From contig NZ_AWZU01000003.1 in NCBI RefSeq assembly GCF_000472385.1, forward strand, positions 124,137 through 188,136: 64,000 nucleotides of DNA, given 5' to 3'. The DNA is from Bradyrhizobium sp. ARR65 (GTDB lineage: Bacteria; Pseudomonadota; Alphaproteobacteria; Rhizobiales; Xanthobacteraceae). Below are positions 10,451 to 19,365 of this stretch, one piece after another. The notes under the pieces were generated by a model. It saw only the letters and a program-made list of their open reading frames with translations. It was not told the origin of the DNA and did no database searches. The first letter of the stretch is position 1. Each line of letters opens with the position of its first letter. The translations under genes and the position numbers were made by a program.

Positions 10451-11608
10451 ATGGTCCTCGATTTAAGAACAATCTATGTTGTCGCTTCGTTAACTTTGGC
10501 GTTGCTGGGAGCGCTTCAGCTCGCAAGCTATTTTATCGGCCGTTTCGGTCACTGGCCGCTGTGGTGGGGCCTAGGCAATATCCTAACCGGTATCGGCACG
10601 TTCGCCATTGCGCTTCGTGACATCGCTCCGGATTTCATCTCGGTCGATCTCGGCAACTCCGTGACATTGGCAGGTTACGTCTGCATGCTGCCGGCCGTTC
10701 GCGTATTTGCGAACCGTCCGACACACTTGCGGCACGTTTTTCTTTCGGTCCTCGCGGGCATTCTCATATGCGTTTTCGGGCTTGATGGAGCGTCGGACAC
10801 CTGGGGCCGTATCATTTTCGGTTCGGTCATCTACTGCGTGGTCGACCTGGTCATTGTGCGCGAAGGCGTCCTGCTGGGCATGCGCGAGCGGCTCTATTCC
10901 GCGTGGATTCTGGCGGGTCTTTATTTGCCGTCTGCTCTGATCTTCGCTGCTCGGGCCTTGCTGGCGGCCACGGGCGAAATCGGCCGAGAGCGGTTATTCG
11001 ACGGCAGCAGTGCTCACAGCTTGCTGGCAATGTTCGCTGTCCTCTTCATCGTGCTGCGCAACATGGTCATGATGCTCATGGCGGCGGAGCGAAATCACCA
11101 CCAGCTAACCGCATTTGCGAACAGCGATCCGCTGACCGGTGCGCTCAACCGTGCGGGTCTGGCACGCGCCTATGCCGAACTTGGGACGGCGCGGGTCACG
11201 GCGTTACTCATCGACATGGATCATTTCAAGTCGCTGAACGACAAGCATGGTCATGCGGCAGGCGACGAGCTTCTTCGGTTGCTCGTGGATGTGATCAAGA
11301 TCCATCTTCGGCCCGGGGATGTTGTTGCGCGAATGGGAGGCGATGAGTTCGTCGTGCTTCTTGGCAACGCTACGCTGGGTGAAGCCACAGAACTGGCCGC
11401 GGATATCAGCGAAGCGTTTTCGGCGGCTGTCGGTGCGCAGGGCATTCTCACGGTCCACCCAACGCTCAGCATTGGTATCGCGCGTCAATCGGCCGTCCCT
11501 ATGACTCTCGATGCAATTCTTCGAAACGCCGATGCGGCGCTCTATCGATCGAAGCAGCAGGGACGCAACCGGATAGAGGCTCACGTAGAGGAGGCTCTGG
11601 CAGCTTAG
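10451..11608 (+). CDS. Membrane-bound diguanylate cyclase (GGDEF)
   Basis: A 385-residue protein that should make cyclic di-GMP from two GTP. The first ~205 residues hold about six transmembrane helices with no recognised sensor domain. A short linker follows, then a GGDEF domain from about 218 (SDPLTGALNRAGL). The catalytic site MGGDEF is intact, and an RPGD I-site five residues upstream predicts product inhibition. There is no EAL domain. The ATG at 10451 is preferred; a GTG at 10433 would add six residues but has the AAAGGAG motif overlapping it. A perfect inverted repeat at 10328-10348 lies upstream. The gene appears to be monocistronic. The signal it senses is unknown. Confidence 0.9.
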   Translation: MVLDLRTIYVVASLTLALLGALQLASYFIGRFGHWPLWWGLGNILTGIGTFAIALRDIAPDFISVDLGNSVTLAGYVCMLPAVRVFANRPTHLRHVFLSVLAGILICVFGLDGASDTWGRIIFGSVIYCVVDLVIVREGVLLGMRERLYSAWILAGLYLPSALIFAARALLAATGEIGRERLFDGSSAHSLLAMFAVLFIVLRNMVMMLMAAERNHHQLTAFANSDPLTGALNRAGLARAYAELGTARVTALLIDMDHFKSLNDKHGHAAGDELLRLLVDVIKIHLRPGDVVARMGGDEFVVLLGNATLGEATELAADISEAFSAAVGAQGILTVHPTLSIGIARQSAVPMTLDAILRNADAALYRSKQQGRNRIEAHVEEALAA

Positions 11609-11920
11609 CCGCGGTTCTATGCTCACCGATGTGGGTATGGAAGCTCTTGCCCTCGAAGCTCGTCACCTCGCGCCACCCAGTATAAAGGCCGGACCTCGGA
11701 ATGTTCGCTAACGGCGCCGGGTGGCATCTTTATGGAGCGCCGCTCTCACGGGCGGCGGCGCTCCCCTGCTTTTCGCCCCTCACATTGCCGTCGTGCCCGG
11801 CGTACACGACGGCGCCCAAGCAGTGGCGGCATCTCCGGTCGCGCAACCGGAGCACGAAAGCGGTGATCTGTCCCTCAATATGAGTTGCGTACCTCAACTG
11901 ACCTCTGCTAGCCTTCATCT
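11609..11920. other. Intergenic region between diguanylate cyclase and LacI regulator
   Basis: About 310 bp without a credible gene. It contains a GC-rich hairpin at 11734-11764 and, just before the LacI gene, an AT-richer stretch with an imperfect dyad (AGTTG-N7-CAACT, near 11882-11900) that could be part of a LacI-family control region. Confidence 0.4.
11734..11764 (+). terminator. GC-rich hairpin downstream of the diguanylate cyclase
   Basis: GGAGCGCCGC pairs with GCGGCGCTCC across an 11-base loop and is followed by CCTGCTTTTCG. The T-run is short, so intrinsic termination is only possible. It lies about 125 bp after the stop codon. Confidence 0.35.
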
Positions 11921-12964
11921 ATGAGGGAGAGGGACGTGCCCGCCGTGCTGACGCTAAAGGACATCGCCCGCCAGGCCGGTGTCAGCCTGGCGACCGTCGA
12001 CCGCGTGCTGCACAATCGCCCCGGAGTGCGGCCGGACACGGTTCGCCGCGTCAAGGAGGCGATCGAGCGCAACGCATTTCAGCCTCATGTGGCGGCAGCG
12101 GAGCTGGCCCGCGGCCGCACCCGGCGCTTTGCCTTCGTGATACCGTCGGGTCCGAATTTGTTCATGCAGCAAATCCAGTCCTATCTCGGCGAGATGTCGG
12201 CTTGGCTCTCGGCCCGCCGTCTCGCGATCGATACGGTCGCAACCGACGTCTTCGACGCTTCGGTTCTCGCCTCTTCGCTGGACGCGCTGGCCGATGACTA
12301 TGACGGCGTCGCCGTGGTTGCATTGGACCATCCGAGCGTTCGCGCGGCCATCAACGATCTCGTCGATGCCGGCACCAAGGTCGTGACGCTGGTCTCCGAC
12401 GTGCCCTCGTCGCGCCGCCATCATTATGTCGGCATCGACAATATCGCGGCTGGCCGCACGGCTGGCGCGCTGGTCGGCCGGCTCGTTGGTGTCCGCAAAG
12501 GAAAGGTCGCGATCATCGCCGGCTCGCGAGGCTTGCGCGACCATGCCGAGCGCATTTTCGGCTTCAGCCAGGTGATGACGTCCGAGTTTTCCGGGCTCGA
12601 TGTGCTGCCCGTCCTCGAGAGCCGCGACGACGATGGCCGCTCGGAGCAGCTGATGACACGCTTGCTCGGCAAGCACCCAGACATCGTCGGCCTCTACAAT
12701 GTCGGCGCCGGAACGGCCGGTGTCGCCAAGGCGCTGGTGGAGCAGGGCCGCGAGAAGCAGGTGGTCTTCGTCGGCCATGACGTGACGGTGTTGACGCGCA
12801 AGCTATTGTTGCAGGGCGTGATGGCTGCGGCGATCTCGCAAAACCCGGGCCATGAGGCGCGCGCCGCCGTGCGCGTGCTGCTCGCGCTTGCTAGGGGGGA
12901 GCCGATCCTGAGCGAACAGGAGAAGATTCGAATCGATATCGTGATGCGGGACAATCTGCCGTAG
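11921..12964 (+). CDS. LacI-family transcriptional regulator of the adjacent sugar locus
   Basis: A LacI/GalR repressor of up to 347 residues. The helix-turn-helix is LTLKDIARQAGVSLATVDRV and the hinge helix region is VAAELARGRTRRFAFVIP. A periplasmic-binding-protein-like effector domain follows (about 65-345). The ATG at 11921 is annotated, but a GTG at 11936, preceded by GAGAGGGAC and giving MPAVLTLKDIA, is equally plausible. The gene heads a cluster with a xylulokinase remnant and an ABC sugar transporter on the same strand, so it probably represses them in the absence of a pentose or polyol. The ligand is unknown. Confidence 0.9.
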   Translation: MRERDVPAVLTLKDIARQAGVSLATVDRVLHNRPGVRPDTVRRVKEAIERNAFQPHVAAAELARGRTRRFAFVIPSGPNLFMQQIQSYLGEMSAWLSARRLAIDTVATDVFDASVLASSLDALADDYDGVAVVALDHPSVRAAINDLVDAGTKVVTLVSDVPSSRRHHYVGIDNIAAGRTAGALVGRLVGVRKGKVAIIAGSRGLRDHAERIFGFSQVMTSEFSGLDVLPVLESRDDDGRSEQLMTRLLGKHPDIVGLYNVGAGTAGVAKALVEQGREKQVVFVGHDVTVLTRKLLLQGVMAAAISQNPGHEARAAVRVLLALARGEPILSEQEKIRIDIVMRDNLP

Positions 12965-13028
12965 GCGGCTTTTGCGGAAAAGGCGGCGCAGTTCGCACAC
13001 CGCAAAACAGGCCGGAAGGGAGGAAGGC

Positions 13029-13419
13029 GTGTATCTCGGACTGGACATCGGCACCTCCGGTGTCAAAGCGGTGCTTGTGAGCGAGGGCGGGCGCGATTGT
13101 CGCGATCGCCTCACGCGAGCTTGCGCTGTCGCATCCCGCGCGGCTGTAGTCCGAGCAGGATCCGGATGCACGGTTCGAGGCGGCGATCGGCGGGGTCGAT
13201 GATCTTGCGCCCGCCCATCCGCGCGAAGTCGCACAAGTGCGCGGCATCGGCCTCTCCGGCCAGATGCATGGCGCCAGCGGTGCCGAGGGCCGCGCGATCC
13301 CCGCGGGCGAGCGTTCGCTCGCTGATCTCGTCGGTCGTGCACTCGCGCCCGGGTTCGATCCAGAGCCGCGTTCGGGACCCCAGCAATATCTGGAATCGCT
13401 GGTCAACCAGCATGTCTGA
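13029..13419 (+). pseudogene. xylB: Xylulokinase (xylB) remnant
   Basis: Translation from the GTG at 13029 begins MYLGLDIGTSGVKAVL, the N-terminal ATP-binding motif of FGGY kinases, especially xylulokinase. The frame shifts near 13085-13095 and continues with IVAIASRELALSHPAR. It then meets TAG at 13147-13149, where the family has Trp (…W-SEQDPDA), and runs through VRGIGLSGQMHGASG, the second XylB hallmark. After that it jumps to about 40 unrelated residues and stops at 13419. An intact XylB is about 480 residues, so most of the gene is deleted. It lies between the LacI regulator and the ABC genes, where a working kinase would have phosphorylated the imported sugar. The C-terminal fragment is unassigned. 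Confidence 0.8.
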
Positions 13420-13431
13420 GCGAGGCCAACC

Positions 13432-14196
13432 ATGGTAACCACTCACGCAGCCGGGGAGCCGGTCCTGGAGCTCAAAGGTATCGGCAAGGAGTTCGGCGCC
13501 ATTCGCGCGCTGCACGGCGTCGATATGCGCATCTTGCCCGGCGAGGTGGTTGGTTTGATGGGAGATAACGGCGCCGGCAAGTCGACGCTCGTCAAGATCA
13601 TCGCCGGCAATTTCCCGCCGAGTCAGGGCGAGATCCGCTTTGACGGGAAGGCGGTTCATTTCGCCCGTCCCATCGATGCACGCGCGGTCGGAATCGAGGT
13701 CGTCTACCAGGACCTCGCGCTCGCCGACAATCTCACGGCAGCAGCCAATGTCTTCCTCGGCCGCGAGCTCAAGCGCAAATTTGGTCCGTTCGCGTTTCTC
13801 GATCACAAGGCGATGGCGGCGCGTGCGCTGGAACTGTTCGGAGAGCTGCGCTCGGAGACCCGTCCGCACGACCTCGTCAAGCAGATGTCGGGCGGCCAAC
13901 GTCAGGCGGTCGCGATTGCGCGGACGCGGCTGTCCAACGCCAGGCTCGTGATGATGGACGAGCCGACGGCCGCGATCTCGGTCCGTCAGGTCGAGCAGGT
14001 TCTTGGCCTGATCCATCGCCTGAAGGAGCAGGGCGTGGCCGTAATGCTGATCTCGCACCGCATGCCCGACGTGTTCGCGGTCTGCGACCGCGTCATCGTC
14101 ATGCGCCGCGGCGAGAAGCGCGCCGACAAGGCGATCGGCGACACCAGCCCCGAGGAAGTGACCTCCCTCATTACCGGTGCGAAGGAGGCCGCGTGA
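13432..14196 (+). CDS. Sugar ABC transporter ATP-binding protein (single-domain, FrcA-like)
   Basis: A 254-residue ATPase energising import of a sugar through the permease encoded just downstream. It has Walker A GDNGAGKST, Q-loop VYQDLAL, signature MSGGQRQAVAIAR, Walker B LVMMDEPTAA and switch His in LISHR. It has only one ABC domain, unlike the double-domain RbsA/XylG proteins; single-domain partners are known from the rhizobial fructose system FrcBCA. The stop TGA overlaps the permease ATG by one base, indicating coupling. The start follows CGAGGCCAACC. The substrate is not determinable; the neighbouring xylB remnant suggests a pentose or pentitol. Confidence 0.9.
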   Translation: MVTTHAAGEPVLELKGIGKEFGAIRALHGVDMRILPGEVVGLMGDNGAGKSTLVKIIAGNFPPSQGEIRFDGKAVHFARPIDARAVGIEVVYQDLALADNLTAAANVFLGRELKRKFGPFAFLDHKAMAARALELFGELRSETRPHDLVKQMSGGQRQAVAIARTRLSNARLVMMDEPTAAISVRQVEQVLGLIHRLKEQGVAVMLISHRMPDVFAVCDRVIVMRRGEKRADKAIGDTSPEEVTSLITGAKEAA

Positions 14197-15278
14197 TGGC
14201 CACGCCGATCGAATCTCCCATCACCTTCACCAATGTCGGCAAGGCCAGATGGTGGCAGAGCGGCATCTTTGCCTCGCAGACCGGTTACGTCCTGCTCGCG
14301 CTTGTGGCGCTGTTCGTGGTGATGAACTTCGCCAGCCCCTATTTCTTCACCGAAGGCAATATGCAGAATGTGGCGAAGAATTTTTCCTTCATCGCCATCG
14401 CCACGCTCGGCGTGACCTTCGTCATCATCACCGGCGGCATCGATCTCTCGGTCGGCTCGATGATGTGCTTTTCCGCGATGATCACCTCGATGGTCATGAC
14501 GCAGCTCTCGACACCGGGCATGCCTGGCGCGGAGTGGTTCGTGCATTTGGCCGCTGACGACAAGACCGTGATTGCCAATGTGCCTGGTTTGATCCTGCTC
14601 GTCTCGGTCCTGGCAGGGCTTGGCGTCGCGCTGATCGTCGGCCTTGTCAACGGATTCTGCATCGCGGTGCTTGGGCTGTCGCCTTTCGTCACGACGCTCG
14701 GCATGCTCTCGATCGTGCGTGGACTGGGCTACGTCGTCAGCAACGGCCGCGGCAGTTTTCCCGGTGGGCCCGACGCCAACTATTTCTATGCGCTGACATC
14801 GGGCGTTGTGCTGGGCATGCCGGCGCCGTTCATCTATCTCCTGGTTCTCGCGGTGGCGATGGCGGTCGTGCTGCATCACACCAGTTTCGGCCGCCACGTC
14901 TTTGCCCTCGGCGGCAACGAGAAGGCGGCCGCTCTGACCGGCATTGCGGTCGTGCGTGTGAAGATCGCCGTCTATGTGATCTGTGCGCTCGCAGCGGGTC
15001 TGCAGGGCATCATCATCTCCGGCTGGCTGGGATCGGCGCCGGCAAACATGGCGACGTCCTACGAGCTCAACGTCATTGCGGCCGCCGTCATCGGTGGTGC
15101 CAATCTCGCCGGCGGCGTCGGCGGCCCGCTCGGGGCCATCGTTGGCTGCGTGCTGCTCGAGGTGATCCGCAACGGCCTCGTGCTCGCGCAGGTCAGCTCC
15201 TATTGGCAGCAGGCTCTGGTGGGCGTGATCATCATCGTGGCGGTGCTGGTCGATCGCATCCGATCGCGCATGATTTGA
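14196..15278 (+). CDS. Sugar ABC transporter permease (RbsC/FrcC family)
   Basis: A 360-residue inner-membrane permease with about ten hydrophobic segments. The family motif ITGGIDLSVGS is near residue 85, and the conserved tail region carries AAVIGGANLAGGVGGPLGAI. It pairs with the upstream single-domain ATPase (one-base overlap) and the downstream binding protein. An AAGGAGG sequence at 14182-14188 supports ATG 14196; GTG 14193 is also in frame. The loop after DLSVGS is longer than in RbsC (about residues 100-135), as in FrcC-type permeases. Confidence 0.92.
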   Translation: MATPIESPITFTNVGKARWWQSGIFASQTGYVLLALVALFVVMNFASPYFFTEGNMQNVAKNFSFIAIATLGVTFVIITGGIDLSVGSMMCFSAMITSMVMTQLSTPGMPGAEWFVHLAADDKTVIANVPGLILLVSVLAGLGVALIVGLVNGFCIAVLGLSPFVTTLGMLSIVRGLGYVVSNGRGSFPGGPDANYFYALTSGVVLGMPAPFIYLLVLAVAMAVVLHHTSFGRHVFALGGNEKAAALTGIAVVRVKIAVYVICALAAGLQGIIISGWLGSAPANMATSYELNVIAAAVIGGANLAGGVGGPLGAIVGCVLLEVIRNGLVLAQVSSYWQQALVGVIIIVAVLVDRIRSRMI

Positions 15279-15371
15279 GAGTTCCTCCCGGAGGATAACG
15301 AAATGATCGTCTATCCGCCTCCCGGAGCCACAGCTTTCAAAGGGATAGGCACAAAAATGTGGAGGGAAGAG

Positions 15372-16304
15372 ATGAGAAAACTTCTTCTTGCCGGTATCAC
15401 TGTCGCGATGATGGCGACGCCGGCGTTCGCCCAGAGCTACAAATTCGTGATCGTGCCCAAGGCCATGAACAATCCGTTCTTCGATTTCGCGCGCGACGGC
15501 TGCCAGAAACGTGCCAAGGAGCTCGGCAACATCGAATGTATCTACAAAGGTCCTGTCGAGCACGAGCCGGCGACACAGGCGCAGATCATCCAGGATTTCA
15601 TCACTCAGAAGGTGGACGGCCTGGCCATCTCGGTCGCCGATGTTGCCGCGATGACCAAATCGATTCAGGCGGCAACGGCGGCCGGGATTCCCGTCATCAC
15701 GTTTGACTCGGACGCGCCAGGCTCGAAGCGGATTGCCTATATCGGCACCAACAACAAGGAGTTCGGCCTCGCGCTCGGCAAGCAGTTGCTGAAGCTCCGG
15801 CCCGATGGCGGCAAATACGCGATGGTCTCCGGCGGGCCGGGTGCGGAGAATTTGGCCGAACGCGTCAATGGCGTCCGCGAAGCGCTTAAGGGTTCGAAAT
15901 GGACCGAAGTCCCGGGCTCGCCGACTTTCTGCAATGACGACCCCGCGCTTGCCGTGCAGCAGATGACGGATCTGCGCACCGCGACTCCCGACCTGGCGGC
16001 GATCATCCCGGTTGGCGGCTGGCCAATGTTCGCGCCGGAAGGCTTCAGGGCGTTCGCCAGCAAGAGCAAGCAGGACATGGACGCTGGCAAGTTCACGCTC
16101 GTCGTGGCCGACACTCTCAAAATGCAGCTCGAGCTTCTGAACGAAGGCTATGCCAATGCGCTGGTCGGGCAGCGTCCGTTCGAGATGGGCGAGAAATCGA
16201 TGGATACTCTTCTTGCAATCAAGAAGGGTCAGAAGGTGCCGGAGATCATCTACACCGGTCTCGACGTTGTGACGAAGGACAACGTTGCGACGATGTTGAA
16301 GTAG
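15372..16304 (+). CDS. Periplasmic sugar-binding protein of the ABC transporter
   Basis: A 310-residue substrate-binding protein of the RbsB/periplasmic-binding-protein-4 type. The signal peptide is MRKLLLAGITVAMMATPAFA, followed by a mature start at QSYKFVIVPKAMNNPFF. The two Rossmann-like lobes carry family motifs such as GLAISVADVAAM and GIPVITFDSDAPGS. The start at 15372 was chosen because GGAGGGAAGAG precedes it and a clean signal peptide follows; an upstream ATG at 15303 would destroy the signal peptide. The 93-bp gap after the permease contains two CTCCCGGAG copies that could form an mRNA structure adjusting expression of the binding protein. The ligand is unknown. Confidence 0.92.
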   Translation: MRKLLLAGITVAMMATPAFAQSYKFVIVPKAMNNPFFDFARDGCQKRAKELGNIECIYKGPVEHEPATQAQIIQDFITQKVDGLAISVADVAAMTKSIQAATAAGIPVITFDSDAPGSKRIAYIGTNNKEFGLALGKQLLKLRPDGGKYAMVSGGPGAENLAERVNGVREALKGSKWTEVPGSPTFCNDDPALAVQQMTDLRTATPDLAAIIPVGGWPMFAPEGFRAFASKSKQDMDAGKFTLVVADTLKMQLELLNEGYANALVGQRPFEMGEKSMDTLLAIKKGQKVPEIIYTGLDVVTKDNVATMLK

Positions 16305-17243
16305 GGACGCTCGCAGCCCCGACGTTCCTGCGCGCCTCTCCCCGTTCCGGAAGAGGCTGGTGGGGAGCCTCCGCCCACTCACGCCAAACGGGGCGAGGGG
16401 CTCCTCACCACATCGCCGCGTTCTCGACGATCGGGCCTGTAATGCATAAGCGTTTTTCATTCGACCGCTCCCTGGTTGACGGAAGTAGGGAACCCCTCTG
16501 AGACGGAAAGAGACTAATCGGAGCGGCGGAGGGCGGTGGAGCCTCTCGTGGATCAGCTCCGCGGGCTCGGCCTCGAGTTGAGGGGAATGTGGCGCGACAG
16601 CGACGTGCGCAGCGATGGCGAGGAGGCCAAGAGGTTCTCGGCCCGATCGCGTTCGAATGCACCGTCTGCGCCGTTGATGGCCGATCGCTTCAAGGGCGAT
16701 CCAGGAGTATTTGGCGGCAGAAGCTTAGGTTCTGCCGTCGCCGGTCAGTCAAGAACAGGCAACACCGTTCATGCTGAAAGCCTACGATGCACCGGACTCC
16801 GCATCTGCCGAGATCGCACATTCCATCCATGTGCTTACTGTGGAGAACGGCGCCATCTCCACGTTGACGCTCTTCGCAAAGCCCCTGGCGCACAGTCTGT
16901 TTCCGGTTTTCGATCTCCCCGACATCATTCCCGCTGCAGCCGACGATCTCCCGAATTCCGGATTCTGATCAAAGACTGCGTAGCTGCGCCGCCAAATTCG
17001 GTCAGAGCTTCCGCGTTCGAAAGAAATCGCGGTCACAGAAATTCGTCGCGCTCACGGTCCTGCTCGCGCTCCTTTGCACTGGTCAGCCTGGCGAGCTCCT
17101 AAAAGCCCTCACTTCCACTTCCGACGCCTTTGTCGCCATGGCTTGTCGACAGCCATTGCCGTGCGTCCCGCGGCGGGGGAAGGCATGCGGTGCCATGCGC
17201 CTTCGTCGAAGAAGCATCGCGGCCGTGGCGCCGTTCGGCACCA
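16305..17243. other. Gene-poor 0.9 kb interval with decayed sequence
   Basis: No intact gene is supported. Translations are compositionally biased except for a fragment at 16771-16968 that looks like the tail of an ECF sigma factor. Both flanking units end toward it: the sugar transporter on the plus strand and lrgB on the minus strand. Confidence 0.5.
16771..16968 (+). pseudogene. C-terminal remnant of an ECF sigma factor with SnoaL-like tail
   Basis: The 65-residue frame contains HVLTVENGAISTLTLF, then SLFPVFDLPDIIP. This follows the pattern at the extreme C-terminus of long ECF sigma factors with a SnoaL-like domain (…HVLtvedGaIs-itlF…LFpaFgLP). No sigma-2 or sigma-4 regions are visible upstream, so only the tail survives. 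The identification rests on recalled family pattern, not a search. Confidence 0.4.
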
Positions 17244-17954
17244 CTATCTCAGGAACTGAACGATGACGGGTGCAAGCGCCACGTTCATCAGTCCGACCAG
17301 CACCATCACGAGACCGGCGATGGCTCCTTCCTCCCGACCGATTTGGTGAGCCCGGGCTGTTCCTGCCCCATGCGCGCCGACACCGAACAGCGCGCCTTTG
17401 GCCAGCCTTGAATGCAGCGGTAGCCGCGCCAGCACCACGTCGCCGACCGCCGCACCGATGATGCCGGTGAGCACGACGAACACCGCGGTGAGATCAGGTA
17501 TGCCGCCGATTTCGCCTGACACCTCCATGGCGAATGGCGTGCTGATCGAGCGCGGCAGCAAGCTGAGGCGGAGCGCCCCATCGATACCCAGCAAATCAGC
17601 GAGTGCCCAACTCGATGCGATCGCGGTGAAGCTGCCTGCGATCATGCCCACCAGCAGCAGCGGCCAACGACGGCGGATCAGCACCCGCTGCTCATAGATG
17701 GGGACGGCGAAGGCGACGGTTGCGGGGCCCAGCAGTGCCACCAGCCAGTGCGTGCCGCGGATATAGTCCCGGTAGGACTCGTGCAGGATGAGAGCGGCGA
17801 GCATCAGCAGTGCCGGCGCGACCGCAAGAGGCATCAGCCACCAGCGCGGCCATTTGCGATGAAGACGCTTGGCCAGGAAATAGAACAAGATGGTCGCCAG
17901 CGACCAACCGGCGGCCTGCGCAAGAGGCTCATGCCACAGGGCGGGTGCGTTCAT
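17244..17954 (-). CDS. lrgB: LrgB/CidB-family membrane protein
   Basis: A 236-residue polytopic protein with about six to seven hydrophobic segments. The LrgB family core is LLGPATVAFAVPIYEQ at 78-93, RSISTPFAME near 135, and VGAHGAGTARAHQIGREEGA near 194. In Staphylococcus and Bacillus, LrgAB/CidAB proteins act in export of small molecules and in control of autolysis linked to overflow metabolism. Its start overlaps the upstream cidA/lrgA-like gene by 26 bases, so the two form a coupled pair. A LysR regulator is divergent from the pair. Confidence 0.9.
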   Translation of the reverse strand: MNAPALWHEPLAQAAGWSLATILFYFLAKRLHRKWPRWWLMPLAVAPALLMLAALILHESYRDYIRGTHWLVALLGPATVAFAVPIYEQRVLIRRRWPLLLVGMIAGSFTAIASSWALADLLGIDGALRLSLLPRSISTPFAMEVSGEIGGIPDLTAVFVVLTGIIGAAVGDVVLARLPLHSRLAKGALFGVGAHGAGTARAHQIGREEGAIAGLVMVLVGLMNVALAPVIVQFLR

Positions 17955-18348
17955 CGCCGTTGCTCCAGCGGTAGCACAGATCGACCGTCAGGGCGGTCAC
18001 GCACATCACCGCCGTCGTGCTGACGAGAATGATGGCGAGGATTTTCAGGCCCAGCACGCCCATGAACTCGCGGTGATCGAGAAGCGCCAGTACAGCCGGT
18101 ACGAAGAACAGCAGCATCTCGGCCAGGAGCCAATCGGCGCCGCGTTTCATGCTCGCAACCTTGAGGCCGCGTGCACACAAAACAGCCAGTGCCAGGGCCA
18201 TGCCGACAATGCCGCCAGGTATCGGCAGCCCGCTCATTCGGGCGATCTGTTCGCCGGCAAGCCAGAACGCTCCCATCAGGGCGATTTGCAGCAATCGGCT
18301 GCGGCGCAAGCGGTGGCGTGCGAGGACCAGCATGTTGCGGCGCGACAT
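17929..18348 (-). CDS. CidA/LrgA-family holin-like protein
   Basis: A protein of about 139 residues with four predicted transmembrane helices and the family hallmarks FWLAGEQIARMSGLPIPGGI followed by VGMALALAVL and a later LLFFVPAVLAL. CidA/LrgA are holin-like membrane proteins that act with LrgB/CidB. The start at 18348 (ATG, MSRRNML) is chosen; an in-frame GTG at 18378 would add ten residues, and neither has a strong ribosome site. It overlaps lrgB downstream and is divergent from a LysR regulator, the same arrangement as CidR-cidAB in Gram-positive bacteria. Confidence 0.87.
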   Translation of the reverse strand: MSRRNMLVLARHRLRRSRLLQIALMGAFWLAGEQIARMSGLPIPGGIVGMALALAVLCARGLKVASMKRGADWLLAEMLLFFVPAVLALLDHREFMGVLGLKILAIILVSTTAVMCVTALTVDLCYRWSNGDERTRPVA

Positions 18349-18444
18349 CGAGAAATCCAAAAAACTTGTCCAAAGCACTATATCTCGCGGTGCAGCATGT
18401 ATAAAATGAATTGATTGAATGGATTAAGTCGCTATCGGAATACG

Positions 18445-19338
18445 ATGGAACTCAGGACGTTAAGAGCCTTCGTGGAGGTGGTTCGCCAGGGCGGCTTCTC
18501 CCAAGCGGCCAAGGTGGTATTCGCCACGCAATCCACCGTCAGTAAGGCGGTCAAGCAGTTGGAGGATGAACTTGGTTTGCCCTTGCTTGATCGGCTCGGC
18601 CACCGAAGCCGGCTGACAGCTGCAGGAGAGATCGTCTACCGCCGGGCCATACGGCTCTTGGCCGAGCGGGATGATCTTGAGGCCGAACTCAAGGAGTTGC
18701 GCGGACTGACACGTGGGGTTTTGCGACTCGGCCTGCCGCCCATCGGCAGCAGCACGCTGTTTGCCCCGCTGTTCGCTCTCTATCGCCAACGCCATCCCGA
18801 GATCGAGATCAGGCTGGTCGAGCATGGCAGCGACCGCCTCAACGAGTTGCTCCACGCAGGCGAGATTGATTTCGCCGGTCTGCTGCTGCCGATCGCGGAA
18901 GAGTTCGCCTCGCAGGCCGTGCGGCGCGAGCCGCTGATGGCGCTCTTGCCGGCCGATCATCCGCTCGCCGGCAAGCCCAAGGTCACGCTAAGCGACCTGC
19001 GTGATATGCCGTTCATTTTGTTCGAGACGGGTTTTGCCCTCAATCGGATCATTTTTGATGCGTGCCGTCGCAACGGCTTCGAGCCAGCGGTCGCGGCGCG
19101 CAGCAGCCAGATCGACTTCATCGCCGAACTGGCGGGCGCGGGGCTCGGCGTTGCCTTTCTGCCGCGGATGATTGCCACTCAGCGAACACAGGTGCCGATC
19201 AGTCTCGTGCTCCTCGACGAGCCCGGCGTCGAGTGGACGATGGCGATGGCGTGGCGACGCGGCGCCTATCTCTCGCCTGCGGCCGAGGCCTGGCTGGCTC
19301 TGCTGCGCAGGACTTGGGATGGTGACGGCTCGATCTGA
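18445..19338 (+). CDS. LysR-family regulator, CidR-like by context
   Basis: A 297-residue LysR regulator. The N-terminus MELRTLRAFVEVVRQGGFSQ is followed by AAKVVFATQSTVSKAVKQLE and LLDRLGHRSRLTAAG; the effector domain spans about 90-290. ATG 18445 gives the standard LysR N-terminus, and an in-frame upstream ATG at 18415 would add ten residues. It is divergent from the cidA-lrgB pair with only an AT-rich 96-bp gap that could hold the operator. By analogy with CidR it may respond to acetate or pyruvate-related signals. That is inference from gene order. Confidence 0.9.
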   Translation: MELRTLRAFVEVVRQGGFSQAAKVVFATQSTVSKAVKQLEDELGLPLLDRLGHRSRLTAAGEIVYRRAIRLLAERDDLEAELKELRGLTRGVLRLGLPPIGSSTLFAPLFALYRQRHPEIEIRLVEHGSDRLNELLHAGEIDFAGLLLPIAEEFASQAVRREPLMALLPADHPLAGKPKVTLSDLRDMPFILFETGFALNRIIFDACRRNGFEPAVAARSSQIDFIAELAGAGLGVAFLPRMIATQRTQVPISLVLLDEPGVEWTMAMAWRRGAYLSPAAEAWLALLRRTWDGDGSI

Positions 19339-19365
19339 TGGTGCGGTTCGAACGGGCAGGGCGCC

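Noticed and set aside
13986..16460. An 824-residue open frame on the minus strand across the sugar ABC genes
   Set aside because: It is antisense to three well-supported genes. Its translation is rich in Arg, His, Asp and Glu as expected for the complement of GC-rich codons, and no family motif is seen.
16536..17102. 188-residue plus-strand frame
   Set aside because: Arg/Ser-rich, no motif. It overlaps the ECF-tail frame, which has the better family pattern.
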